From: an uncultured Eubacteriales bacterium
GTDB lineage: Bacteria > Bacillota > Clostridia > Peptostreptococcales > Anaerovoracaceae
Assembly: GCA_902786355.1 (NCBI GenBank)
Contig: CADABZ010000010.1
Location: forward strand, 1-64,000
DNA: 64,000 nt
Direction of reading: 5' to 3'
Positions 54,001-62,483 of this stretch are shown here, piece after piece. The notes below the pieces were generated by a model. It searched no databases. It was not told the DNA's origin and saw only the letters and a list, made by a program, of their open reading frames with translations. Each line of letters opens with the position of its first letter. Within the stretch, counting starts at the first letter, position 1. The translations under genes and the position numbers were made by a program.

Positions 54001-54783
54001 ATGGCAATGATTGATAATATTAGTTTGTTTGAAAAGAACCGCTCATACTGGTCACAGAGGTCTGTGAGTTATTCTGATGTAAATAAGGAAGAATTATCAG
54101 GTGAGAGCCGGCACAAGTGGTCGGCTGTTTTGCGGGAAGCGATCGAATCCCATTTCCCGAACAGACCTGCAGAAGATATAAGCGTGCTGGATATCGGCAC
54201 AGGTCCGGGATTCTTCGCGATACTGCTTGCGGAAATGGGTTATAAAGTAACCGCTGTGGACCTGTCTCCGGCAATGCTTGCAGAAGCTGTGAACAACGCC
54301 GGAGATCTGGCGAAAAAAATCGATTTCAGAGAGATGAGTGCCGAGTGCCTTGACTTTCAGTCCGAGTCACACGATGTTGCTGTTTCACGCAATCTCACCT
54401 GGAATCTGCCTCATCCTGAGTCTGCATATTCAGAATGGTGCAGGATGCTGCGCTCCGGAGGACTATTACTGAATTTTGATTCCAACTGGTACAACTACCT
54501 GTTTGACGATTCAGCAAAAACAAAATATGAATCTGACCGTCTAAGGAGCGCTGAACTCGGTCTTGGCGACCAGAATATTGGTGAAAACTTTGATCTCATG
54601 GAAGATATAGCGCGCAGACTTCCCCTGTCGTCTCTGACAAGGCCTGCATGGGACGAAGCTGTACTATCTGAGCTTGGCATGGATGTCAGAGTCAATGCGG
54701 ATATATGGAAAAAGGTCTGGACCTTGCAGGAACAGACCAATTTCTCCTCGACGCCAATGTTTATGATAACTGCTTTCAAATAG
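54001..54783 (+). CDS. Class I SAM-dependent methyltransferase (copy 2)
   Basis: The 260-residue protein has SAM loop VLDIGTGPGFF (62-72) and AVDLSPAM. SRNLTWNLPHPESAYSEWCR and SSLTRPAWDEAVLSELGM parallel the copy at 52136-52891, so the two are paralogues flanking the deacylase. It starts 4 nt after the deacylase stop and is probably translated from the same mRNA. Acceptor unknown. A second in-frame ATG lies at 54007. Confidence 0.82.
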   Translation: MAMIDNISLFEKNRSYWSQRSVSYSDVNKEELSGESRHKWSAVLREAIESHFPNRPAEDISVLDIGTGPGFFAILLAEMGYKVTAVDLSPAMLAEAVNNAGDLAKKIDFREMSAECLDFQSESHDVAVSRNLTWNLPHPESAYSEWCRMLRSGGLLLNFDSNWYNYLFDDSAKTKYESDRLRSAELGLGDQNIGENFDLMEDIARRLPLSSLTRPAWDEAVLSELGMDVRVNADIWKKVWTLQEQTNFSSTPMFMITAFK

Positions 54784-54785
54784 TT

Positions 54786-54857
54786 TTTGACGACAATTGC
54801 GTTCCTTGTTCCGGCAACTGAAAGAATTTGAATTCCCCGGTTCAACCGGGCGCACCA
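54786..54857. other. Island junction: GACGACA repeat and tRNA 3'-end fragment
   Basis: TTTGACGACAATTGCGTTCC starts at 54786, nearly identical to the segment at 47027. The T-arm-like end CCGGTTCAACCGGGCGCACC occupies 54837-54856, as at 47157-47175. No upstream tRNA part is present. Confidence 0.7.
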
Positions 54858-54873
54858 TGATGACCTATCCCGC

Positions 54874-54970
54874 CGATTGCCGAGCACGAAGTGCGACGGC
54901 AGAGGCGCCGGAAGGTCATATACACAGTACGCCCGCGACTGGCAAGCACGAAGTGCGAAGACAGAGCGGC
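54874..54970. repeat. Pair of GCACGAAGTGC-containing repeats
   Basis: Two copies of GA(T/C)TG(C/G)C(G/A)AGCACGAAGTGCGA followed by CAGAG lie 64 bp apart (54874-54905 and 54937-54970). Each has a perfect GCAC-GAA-GTGC palindrome. Confidence 0.65.
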
Positions 54971-54978
54971 TGCGTAGA

Positions 54979-55692
54979 TCAGTTGAGTATCTCTTCCAGC
55001 GCGCGCTTATTCCTCACTGTGATCTTTCTGCCTTCAACAGTTATCAGACCGTCATTCTGCATTCTCATAAGTTCTCTTGAAAGAGATGGTCTTGCAGTAT
55101 TAAGGAAGTCTGCCATTTCCTGTCTGCTCATGGAAACCGACATGGATGATTTGTCCCCGATACTGAACAATATCATCTTCGCTATTTTCTGTCTCAGAGT
55201 ACTGCACGACATTATCTCAAGCCGCTCGTTGAGAGTCAGTGATTTCTGCGCCATCAGCTGCAGCATGTTCGAGATCAAATTTGAATGAAAGCCGCAGTTC
55301 TTCTCACATGTCCCTACAAGAAAATCTTTCGGCATCATAAGTATATGTGATTTTGTCTGCGCCTGCGCATAAACTCCGTATTTACTTTGTCCTATGAGGA
55401 TAAACTCATGACCGAAAACATCACCCTTGTTCTCAAAAATAGCGATGATTTTTCTTTTCCCGTCGTAGAAATCCATCCCAAGAGTAACAGAACCGCTGAT
55501 CAGTACAGGTAGAGAAACCGGATAATCCTCTTCCGAGAATATCATTTCTCCTTTTTCATAGATGATGCTTTCTGCCTTACTGCATACAAGACAGCTCTGT
55601 ATTTCTTCTTCGCTCAGATTCGTAAAAAGCGCCGTGCCCTTCAGTACCGACTTAAGACTTTCATCATTCTTAGCAAGTATTTTTACTGACAT
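54979..55692 (-). CDS. Crp/Fnr-family regulator at the end of the asr operon
   Basis: The 237-residue protein has a cyclic-nucleotide-like sensor domain (1-140, LISGSVTLGMDFYDGKRK) and a C-terminal helix-turn-helix MSRQEMADFLNTARPSLSRE. ATG 55692 is chosen as homology begins MSVKILAKN; AAGG lies upstream. Several cysteines (LVCSK, GTCEKNCGF) could hold a metal or cluster, not proven. It is the fifth gene of asrABC-FNT-crp, 13 nt after the transporter, and could activate its own operon through the palindrome at 59425-59440. Confidence 0.82.
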   Translation of the reverse strand: MSVKILAKNDESLKSVLKGTALFTNLSEEEIQSCLVCSKAESIIYEKGEMIFSEEDYPVSLPVLISGSVTLGMDFYDGKRKIIAIFENKGDVFGHEFILIGQSKYGVYAQAQTKSHILMMPKDFLVGTCEKNCGFHSNLISNMLQLMAQKSLTLNERLEIMSCSTLRQKIAKMILFSIGDKSSMSVSMSRQEMADFLNTARPSLSRELMRMQNDGLITVEGRKITVRNKRALEEILN

Positions 55693-55705
55693 TTTTATTC
55701 TTACC

Positions 55706-56470
55706 TTATTTTTCTTTTGAGGCAAAATGATACGGCAGGGCGACAAACAAAATCGCTCCGATCATGTTGCCCAAAGTTACAACAATAAGATTGAACCAGT
55801 ATCCGCCCATGCTGATCGCTTCATTACCACCGTTGTTGATAAGTGCCAGTGTCAGCAATGTCATGTTTGCAATACTATGCTCAAACCCTGTTGCAAAGAA
55901 TGCCAGCAGGCACCAGAAAACCATCAGCAGCTTACCGGCGTCCGATTTAGCTCTGAAACCGCACCATACCGCCAGACATACCAGAGTATTACACAGCATG
56001 CCTCTTGTCAGAAGCGGTATGAAACCTGCCGTCATTTTTGCTGCTGCAGCGCCTGTCATAGCGCCCAAAGTCGCATCGCTGTAGAGTCCTGTCAGGCTGA
56101 ATACCAACGCCAGCAACGCTGAGCCGGCAAGGTTTCCGAGCCAGCAGACTCCCCATAGCTTCAAAGCATCCGCAACGGTGACAGTCTTGCGAAGTAAGCC
56201 GGCAGTCATCACCAGATTATTACCTGTAAATAATTCTGCCCCCGCTATCACCACAAGACTCAGCGCAACGCCGAAACAGCAGCCCATCACAAGTTTAGTA
56301 TATGGTGCTCCGGCAAGGGCTCCGTTTAATGTAAACACAAGAAGGATACCAAAGCCGATATATGCACCTGCCAGCATTGACAGCAAAAAGTATCCGGCCG
56401 GATTTTTCTTCAGAAGAGCAGTTTTTGCGGCTGCTCCTCTGGAAGCCGCCGTGAATTCTTCATTAAACAT
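55706..56470 (-). CDS. Formate/nitrite-family channel, probably for hydrosulfide
   Basis: The 254-residue membrane protein has six helices and the FNT pattern. Helix 1 is AYIGFGILLVFTL, the pore loop has LFTGNNLVMTAG, and the second half has GMLCNTLVCLAVW and GFEHSIANM. FNT proteins pass small monovalent anions. FNT members beside asrABC in Clostridioides are known hydrosulfide channels, so export of HS- made by sulfite reduction is the likely role, an inference from context. It follows asrC by 27 nt. Confidence 0.85.
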   Translation of the reverse strand: MFNEEFTAASRGAAAKTALLKKNPAGYFLLSMLAGAYIGFGILLVFTLNGALAGAPYTKLVMGCCFGVALSLVVIAGAELFTGNNLVMTAGLLRKTVTVADALKLWGVCWLGNLAGSALLALVFSLTGLYSDATLGAMTGAAAAKMTAGFIPLLTRGMLCNTLVCLAVWCGFRAKSDAGKLLMVFWCLLAFFATGFEHSIANMTLLTLALINNGGNEAISMGGYWFNLIVVTLGNMIGAILFVALPYHFASKEK

Positions 56471-56497
56471 ATCAGGATCCTTTCTGTCAGTTTCTGA

Positions 56498-57529
56498 CTA
56501 CTCTTCTCTTTCGGAGAAACGGAACATTGACTGTCTGAGCTCATTGCCCTGATCATAGCGCTTGCCGCCCCAGTATATGCGTCCCTGGATCTCGCACTTC
56601 GGATTCGGAGTGACATCCTTCATGATGTATTTCAGGAATTCCTCAAATCCTGTACGGTCTACGATGTAGCCGATATGTTCCTTGCTCTCAACTGCTGCTT
56701 TATCCAGATATTCATCAAGATACGCATAAACATTGCAGATGACCTTTTTCACAGTATCGTGATCAGCCCATCTCATAAAGTCTTCTGCCATGCGCGGATT
56801 CTTCTTGCCGGTACGCCCAAGCAGCACGACACGGAAGTATTCTTCCTTGCTTCTTGTCCACGCTCTTGTCGGGCAGTAGTTGACACAGAGCGCGCATCCT
56901 ACGCATTTATTGGCATCGCGCTCAATTTTGCCGTTTACGACTTTGAGGGCTCCGACCGATCTCTTTTTGCAGTACTTAACGCACTGCTCACATCCGACAC
57001 ACCGGTCCTTATTGTACTGAGGTTCGCTCATGCCTATGATGCCAAAGTCATTGAGACGTGTGTGCGCGCAGTCATTCGAGCAGCCCGTGAAGGCGATCTT
57101 TACGTGATGATCGTTCGGGAATATAGCCTTATCTATCTCTTGCGCGAATTTCTTTGTATCAAAGTTGGCGAACGGGCAGAGCTGTTTGCCCGGACAAGCC
57201 ACGACATTACGTGTTCCGGAAGCAGGATATCCGCCGTTATACTCCTCCTGATTGACGCCTCTGTTCTCGATTATCAGCTGAAGAGCCTTGTTTACTTCTT
57301 CTACATCAGCCAGATCGATTCCTGGGATCTCAAAGCCCTGACGGTTGGTGATGTTTACCATGCCCTTGCCGTATTTTCTGGCGATATCGACGACACGCTG
57401 AAGCGAATCAACATCGATCTCTCCGCCCGGGCAGCGCACACGGGAAGCGGTTTCGCCTCTGACCTTGGATACACGGAAGGCATTTTTCTTCAGTTTCTTT
57501 AAGTTAGTATCTAAACTCGTCTTGTTCAT
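56498..57529 (-). CDS. asrC: Anaerobic sulfite reductase subunit C (siroheme subunit)
   Basis: The 343-residue catalytic subunit reduces sulfite to sulfide with electrons from AsrA/B. It shows ACPGKQLCPFANFDT and GCSNDCAHTRLND, the cysteine pairs that carry the siroheme-linked 4Fe-4S cluster. A ferredoxin insert has CVGCEQCVKYC and CVGCALCVNYC. GGAGGTGGAATC precedes ATG 57529. It lies 14 nt downstream of asrB. Confidence 0.94.
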   Translation of the reverse strand: MNKTSLDTNLKKLKKNAFRVSKVRGETASRVRCPGGEIDVDSLQRVVDIARKYGKGMVNITNRQGFEIPGIDLADVEEVNKALQLIIENRGVNQEEYNGGYPASGTRNVVACPGKQLCPFANFDTKKFAQEIDKAIFPNDHHVKIAFTGCSNDCAHTRLNDFGIIGMSEPQYNKDRCVGCEQCVKYCKKRSVGALKVVNGKIERDANKCVGCALCVNYCPTRAWTRSKEEYFRVVLLGRTGKKNPRMAEDFMRWADHDTVKKVICNVYAYLDEYLDKAAVESKEHIGYIVDRTGFEEFLKYIMKDVTPNPKCEIQGRIYWGGKRYDQGNELRQSMFRFSEREE

Positions 57530-57543
57530 GATTCCACCTCCCG

Positions 57544-58347
57544 CTAGTCGATCAGTGTCTTGTGTTCAGAGAACTTGAATACAGGGCCATCGATGCAGAC
57601 ATACTTGTCATTAATGCGGCAGTGTCCGCACTTTCCGATCCCGCAGCTCATTCTTCTCGAATCCGAGATCCATACGTTATCTTCACTGAGGCCTCTCTTG
57701 ACGAGTTCGATCATGGAGAACCTGATCATCGGAGGCGGGCCTACTACAATGGCCTTGCACCTGCTGATGTCTCTGATCGGGATGTCCGGAATATATTTTG
57801 TGACCAGACCGACCTTGCCTTCATATCCTTCAGGCGCGCCGTCGACAGTAAGTGTCAGGTCGATCTTCTCAGCCCAGTCCTTAAGGTCTGCCTTGAACAT
57901 GATCTCTCCCGGATCCTTGAATCCTGCGATCATGTGTACATCTTTCGCACTTTCAGTCTCACACAGATACTGAACTACGCCTCTTACTGGCGAAACAGCC
58001 GTACCGCCGACAACGATAATCAGCTCTCCGCCTTCAAACTCATGCACATCAAAGCCATTGCCGTAAGGTCCGCGGAGGAAGAGGCTGTCGCCTGCCTTGA
58101 AGTTTTCAAATAGATAATCCGTAACTTTTCCTACAGCTCGCAGCGTCAGGTCTACGTAATCAGGTCCGATTCCGCTGACCGAAATAGGGCATTCTCCGAC
58201 TTTAGGGATCGAGATCTGGAAAAACTGTCCCGGTTTTACATCCCCAACGTAAGTAAATCTGAAAGTCCATTCCTGAGCCGTGTGTTTTATAATATCCTGA
58301 AGCTTTGAAGGAACAGGTGTATATTCATTCTTTCCGCAGTTACACAT
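57544..58347 (-). CDS. asrB: Anaerobic sulfite reductase subunit B (flavin/Fe-S)
   Basis: The 267-residue subunit takes electrons from NADH. It has a ferredoxin-reductase-type FAD domain (RGPYGNGFDV), an NAD domain with VVGGTAVSPVRG and a C-terminal 2Fe-2S motif CGIGKCGHCRINDKYVC. Its start codon lies in the last codons of asrA (8-nt overlap), with GGAGGTGACAGAGA upstream. Translational coupling is likely. Confidence 0.94.
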   Translation of the reverse strand: MCNCGKNEYTPVPSKLQDIIKHTAQEWTFRFTYVGDVKPGQFFQISIPKVGECPISVSGIGPDYVDLTLRAVGKVTDYLFENFKAGDSLFLRGPYGNGFDVHEFEGGELIIVVGGTAVSPVRGVVQYLCETESAKDVHMIAGFKDPGEIMFKADLKDWAEKIDLTLTVDGAPEGYEGKVGLVTKYIPDIPIRDISRCKAIVVGPPPMIRFSMIELVKRGLSEDNVWISDSRRMSCGIGKCGHCRINDKYVCIDGPVFKFSEHKTLID

Positions 58348-59294
58348 TCTCTGTCACCTCCTTCACTCTCGCGTTAAGTTTGTTGATGCAGTTCGCAAAC
58401 GAGATGTACTCAGGGCATACAGTATCGCAACGTCCGCAGCCTACGCACATATCGTATCCAAAGCGTTTTCTGAAATCGTACACCTTGTGGAGCACCTTGA
58501 ATCTCATTCTCTCGCCGTTCTTCTTTCTCATTACCAGACCACCGGCCACATCAGTGTATCCGTCTACCATGCAGGAAGCATTCACGCGGCGGCGCTCGCC
58601 GACCCTGCCGTTATCCGTATAGAAAATATCCTGAATGGTAAAGCATGTGCATGTCGGGCATACGAAGTTGCAACGGCCGCAGTTGACGCAGCGCCTGGTA
58701 TATTCATCCCACATCGGATCCTTGAACAACTCGACCGGAACTTCTTCAGGTCTTTCAACCCTGAACTCCGCCTCTGTAACATAGCGAGGAGAGACATCCT
58801 CTTTTGTTCCTCCGGCACTTTCAAAAGCTGCCATCAGCTCATCATCCCTGACATCGCAGTACACCTTACCGTCTGCCATATCAATCGAGAAAACATACTC
58901 ATCTGTCTTATTGCTTCCCATGTCCACGCAGAAGCTGTTCGGGCACGCCTTTCCGCATCCGATCAGAGCAAATTTCACTCTGTCTCTGAGCCTCTCGTAG
59001 AACCAGTCATTAGCCGGCCCGTTTCCTGTATACATCTGATCGAGCCTCTTCACCGCGTGGATATCGCAGCTTCTCATCAGCACGATCACAGGACGGGCAT
59101 CATAGTCTGCCTCTTTGATCTCATCCTCAGTGAAATAGAACATAGTCTCTGAAAGAGGTATCAGGATCTCCTTAAAGGAGTAATCCGAACGTTCCTCCAG
59201 CTCTGCATCTTCGATGCGGCTGATGTAGTCGTAACGGATCACATCGGTGTTCGAGGACTTTGTTGAACTCTTCAGTCTTGTAAACAAACCCCAT
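58340..59294 (-). CDS. asrA: Anaerobic sulfite reductase subunit A, N-terminus broken by a small deletion
   Basis: AsrA passes electrons to AsrC through two 4Fe-4S clusters (CVNCGRCNFVCPTCTCF and CVGCGRCDTVC). A normal start, ATG 59294 behind GGAGGGATACG, reads MGFVYKTEEFNKVLE, the family N-terminus, then leaves frame. The family sequence resumes in another frame at NTDVIRYDY. About 25 codons normally between them are missing. The join is at TCGAAC, where both expected edges contain TCGAA, so a microhomology deletion is likely. The open frame could start at TTG 59287, giving 315 residues. All cluster cysteines remain. Confidence 0.85.
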
Positions 59295-59397
59295 CGTATC
59301 CCTCCGTTTCTTCAGCAATCTACAAATCTGCACATTATTACATATATATACAAAATCGGGGCGCGTCATTTTACGAGAAACGTCCGCACCCTATTTG

Positions 59398-59440
59398 ATT
59401 ATATATTCATTATTTTTTGTTTTCCGTAACCATGGTTACG
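59398..59440 (-). promoter_or_regulatory. asr operon promoter with Crp/Fnr-type palindrome
   Basis: The minus strand shows TATAAT (59403-59398) and, 21 nt upstream, the perfect 16-bp palindrome CGTAACCATGGTTACG (59440-59425), centred about 41.5 bp before the expected start. No good -35 box is present, as for class II activated promoters. Confidence 0.75.
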
Positions 59441-59494
59441 TACTGGGTTTGTATATAAAAAATCCATAGTACTTCATATGTTCCGGCGAAAAAG

Positions 59495-60112
59495 CTAATC
59501 CAGGATCCTTCCGTCTCTTGAGATCGTGACCACCTGCCACGGTATGAATTTTCTGCTGTTACGCAGCGCGTTCTCCGCTGCTCTCTGTAACCCTCCGCAG
59601 CACGGAACTTCCATGCGTACTATAGTCACGCTCTTTATATCGTTGTTCCTGATAATGTCTGTAAGCTTCTCGCTGTAATCTATCGCATCGAGCTTAGGGC
59701 ATCCTATGACAGTGATCTTTCCCTTCATGAAATCCTCATGCATGTTAGCATAAGCATAGGCTGTGCAGTCTGCAGCTATCAGCAACTTTGCTCCATCGAA
59801 GAACGGTGCCTCTGCCGGCAGGAGCTTGATCTGGCAAGGCCACTGTCCGAGCCTCGAAACAGGTTTCATACAGGCCTGGCTCTGCTCCTGCTTTACCGCC
59901 TGATCATCATAAGCAGGCGCCTCTCTTTCTTCAAAAGTGATCGCACCTGTCGGGCAGTTAGGCAGGCAGTCGCCCAGGCCATCGCAGAAGTGCTCTCTCA
60001 CCAGCTTTGCCTTGCCGTCAATAATATCTATCGCCCCTTCGTGGCAAGCCTCTGCGCACAGTCCGCAGCCATTGCATTTCTCCTCATCTATATGGATTAT
60101 CTTCCTTATCAT
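59495..60112 (-). CDS. Ferredoxin-type 4Fe-4S protein with Cys-rich C-terminal domain
   Basis: The 205-residue protein has a full cluster motif CNGCGLCAEACHEGAI and a second, modified motif CDGLGDCLPNCPTGAI near its N-terminus. The C-terminal half contains ADCTAY, GCPKLD and VPCCGGLQ. Such proteins sit near redox genes of anaerobes and probably relay electrons or repair clusters. ATG 60112 is chosen: AAGGAGG lies 8 nt upstream. It precedes the asr operon on the same strand but has its own promoter. Confidence 0.82.
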   Translation of the reverse strand: MIRKIIHIDEEKCNGCGLCAEACHEGAIDIIDGKAKLVREHFCDGLGDCLPNCPTGAITFEEREAPAYDDQAVKQEQSQACMKPVSRLGQWPCQIKLLPAEAPFFDGAKLLIAADCTAYAYANMHEDFMKGKITVIGCPKLDAIDYSEKLTDIIRNNDIKSVTIVRMEVPCCGGLQRAAENALRNSRKFIPWQVVTISRDGRILD

Positions 60113-60155
60113 CACAGCATCCTCCTTATTGCCTGTCTCTTGTTTATCCAATGTC

Positions 60156-60198
60156 AGTATAGTAAAGTGTGTACTATAAGTATGTGGTTATAACCACA
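60156..60198. promoter_or_regulatory. Ferredoxin-gene promoter with Crp/Fnr-type palindrome
   Basis: Minus-strand TATACT (60161-60156) and, 21 nt upstream, the perfect 16-bp palindrome TGTGGTTATAACCACA (60198-60183). The same palindrome lies 25 nt before the divergent regulator gene, where binding could repress it. Confidence 0.75.
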
Positions 60199-60223
60199 TT
60201 TTACGAACTTTGCCGGAGGTTTT

Positions 60224-60895
60224 ATGGATAAGGAAAAACTTAAGAAAACCGTCGTATTCCGCGGCATGGAGGATGATGAGCTTGATGCTGCTCTGGCCGC
60301 GCTGGGTGCAGCAGAGAGAAAATATGCAAAGGATGAGGTGATCCTGCACGCGGGAAGCACGACTGATATGATGGGACTGGTTCTGGAAGGAAGTGTACGC
60401 ATTGAAAGCAATGACATATGGGGCAACCGAACCATACTGAGTCATATTGCCCCGGGCCAGGTATTTGCTGAGACATATGCGATCGTTGAAAATGCGGCCC
60501 TTCTTGTCGATGCTGTGGCTAACCGGGAGAGCAAAGTCCTGATGCTCGGAATAGGTTCAGCAGCTATCTTAGGACACGATGCCTCCCTCTGGCGGCTAAA
60601 GCTGACAGCTAACATGCTGAGCATATCAATGCAAAAAAATCTGATGCTCTCAGGGAGGAGTTTTCACACCTCTCCGAAAAGCATCAGAGGAAGAGTCATG
60701 GCTTATCTGAGTTCTGTATCACTGCAGACCGGATCTGACGAATTCGATATCCCCTTTGACCGGCAGCAGCTGGCCGACTATCTGAACGTAGAACGGACGG
60801 CTCTTTCCAAGGAGATCGGTAAAATGAAGCAGGACGGGATGCTGACCGCAAGAAAAAATCATTTCAATATCTTAAAAAGCGGAACTTCTTTATAG
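60224..60895 (+). CDS. Crp/Fnr-family regulator, divergent from the ferredoxin gene
   Basis: The 223-residue protein has a sensor beta-barrel (about 20-125, VLEGSVRIESNDIWGN, GQVFAETYAIVE) and a C-terminal winged helix RQQLADYLNVERTALSKEIG. It lacks an N-terminal Cys cluster of classical Fnr. The palindrome TGTGGTTATAACCACA lies in the shared upstream region. A role in controlling the ferredoxin and asr genes is inferred from the matching site spacing. CCGGAGG precedes ATG 60224. Confidence 0.85.
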   Translation: MDKEKLKKTVVFRGMEDDELDAALAALGAAERKYAKDEVILHAGSTTDMMGLVLEGSVRIESNDIWGNRTILSHIAPGQVFAETYAIVENAALLVDAVANRESKVLMLGIGSAAILGHDASLWRLKLTANMLSISMQKNLMLSGRSFHTSPKSIRGRVMAYLSSVSLQTGSDEFDIPFDRQQLADYLNVERTALSKEIGKMKQDGMLTARKNHFNILKSGTSL

Positions 60896-60910
60896 ATTTT
60901 GCTTCCCAAT

Positions 60911-60921
60911 CGGGCGCACCA
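60911..60921. other. tRNA 3'-end fragment at right edge of the sulfite island
   Basis: CGGGCGCACCA, the same 11-bp end found at 47165 and 54847, lies 16 nt past the regulator stop. Short, so by itself weak evidence. Confidence 0.5.
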
Positions 60922-61005
60922 CATTATTCTTACTGCCACCGGTATTGGCAAATCGTCATTTCCGCTTGACCACCGGAAAAGACCTCTAATAAATCTGTGC
61001 CATTA

Positions 61006-61851
61006 CTATCCGAACTGTCTGATCAGTGCATCTTTGATTCTGCGGAAATCTATGACGCATTCTCCGCCTGATATGCCGACGGGCACTGCGTCGTCGAAAG
61101 TATAGTGGAGCGGATAGACTTCGCTCTGGAAATCGTAGGCTGTAACAGTCTCACTGTAGGGATCCACTATCCAGTATTCCCTGACGCCCGCGTTCATGTA
61201 TTTGTTCAGCTTAATTGTAGTGTCTGTTCTTCGCGAAGATTTTGATATTATCTCGACCACGAACTCCGGAGCTCCGTGCACATATCTGTCATCCCTGTCT
61301 TCATGACATAGCACAAGTACATCGGGCTGCAGCATAGTCTTATCGTCATTATCGAGATTGACATCCACCGGGGCTATTTGTGGCAAACATCTATGGTTAT
61401 TGGCAAATGCGTAAGTAAGCAAATCCGCATGTATTATTCCTGCAATCAGCTGATGTTTTCTGTTCGGTGCGGCAAGAAAAAATATATAACCATCTATCAG
61501 CTCAGTGCGGATATCCTCAGGCAGAGCATCACGATCTGACACAGTGAACTCCCCCTGTCTCTTTCCAAGGGTCAGCTCGAAATAATCAAGTTCTTCCGCA
61601 GAACTCTCAGGTGGTACATATCTATGTGAGTCATGAGCATATAGTTTTTCCTCAGGCATTTCATTGAGATACTTCAATGAAAGATCAACAAAGAATTCAT
61701 CAAGTTTAACCAATGTATTGAATCTTGGATTGGCTGTCTCTCCGGTGAATATCTTCTGTACGGTCCCGAAAGGTATATTCGTTTTCTCAGATATCTCTCT
61801 CGCTGATATTCCGAAATTCTTCTTGATTGTCTTCATTTGTTCAAGTGTCAT
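61006..61851 (-). CDS. Uma2-family protein with N-terminal helix-turn-helix
   Basis: The 281-residue protein starts at ATG 61851 behind GGAGG. Residues 1-60 are an Xre-type helix-turn-helix (AREISEKTNIPFGTVQKI). The rest is a Uma2/DUF820 nuclease-like fold with ELIDGYIFFLAAPNRKHQ, LQPDVLVLCHE and PEFVVEIISKSSRRTDTTIK, the expected Asp/Glu-x-Lys active-site spacing. Uma2 proteins are common in cyanobacteria and some Firmicutes; their role is unsettled. The fusion to a DNA-binding domain suggests autoregulation or target choice. Confidence 0.82.
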   Translation of the reverse strand: MTLEQMKTIKKNFGISAREISEKTNIPFGTVQKIFTGETANPRFNTLVKLDEFFVDLSLKYLNEMPEEKLYAHDSHRYVPPESSAEELDYFELTLGKRQGEFTVSDRDALPEDIRTELIDGYIFFLAAPNRKHQLIAGIIHADLLTYAFANNHRCLPQIAPVDVNLDNDDKTMLQPDVLVLCHEDRDDRYVHGAPEFVVEIISKSSRRTDTTIKLNKYMNAGVREYWIVDPYSETVTAYDFQSEVYPLHYTFDDAVPVGISGGECVIDFRRIKDALIRQFG

Positions 61852-61995
61852 AAAACCTCCTATATGCAGAAAAAGAGGGTTATCTTCGGTTGTTATATGG
61901 TTAATTATATATTCCGTCCGCACTTTGTACAACCGTTTTTCGCCCGTTTTGAGGTCGATGTTTCATCTGTTATTCTCCTCCGTCAAAGGGACCGG

Positions 61996-62238
61996 TTAGC
62001 CAAGAGCAAGCGCGCATATAAGTGCTGCTATCGCAATAAATCCGGCAACTGCAGCAATTACTATGCCGATCTCTTTGATGCCGAACTTCTTCTCCTCATG
62101 GTCGTATTTCTCTTCCGGATCATAATCTGTCAATCCGAGTTTCGTTGATGAATTTACAAGCATGCGGTCATCAAGATGCCTCAGTAAGCTTTTCTCCGGA
62201 CTCTTCTGTTCATTATTCTTAGTTTCTTCTGCGTTCAT
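61996..62238 (-). CDS. Small tail-anchored membrane protein (80 aa)
   Basis: ATG 62238 (MNAEETKNNEQ) follows AAGGAAG. Residues 1-55 are highly charged and probably disordered, with LLRHLDDRMLVNSSTKLGL; residues 56-80 form one hydrophobic helix ending ALICALALG. Tail-anchored topology is likely. Family and role unknown. It is a single gene between the Uma2 gene and the sigma factor. Confidence 0.55.
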   Translation of the reverse strand: MNAEETKNNEQKSPEKSLLRHLDDRMLVNSSTKLGLTDYDPEEKYDHEEKKFGIKEIGIVIAAVAGFIAIAALICALALG

Positions 62239-62483
62239 TAGTTCTTCCTTTTTATTATCCAATGCAAAAGGAGACTGAGCATATGCGTCCAGTCCCCGTT
62301 CCCTCAGAAGTATACCACAGTTGCGGGACCCTTTCTGCCCTTATGAATTATGCCCTTATGAATTAATAAATAATTTTTTCCGAATGATGTGATTTTTGTA
62401 ACCCGGGAATCGTATCCTATATGTAAGCGTCAAAACAAACGGATCCCGGGGTCCGTATCACATATACAGAGGAGCTGACAGCT

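Noticed and set aside
62380..62483. ECF-type autoregulatory promoter (TGTAACC with CGTATC) ahead of the sigma gene
   Set aside because: The two elements are only 8 bp apart, too close for a functional pair; no better -10 was found.
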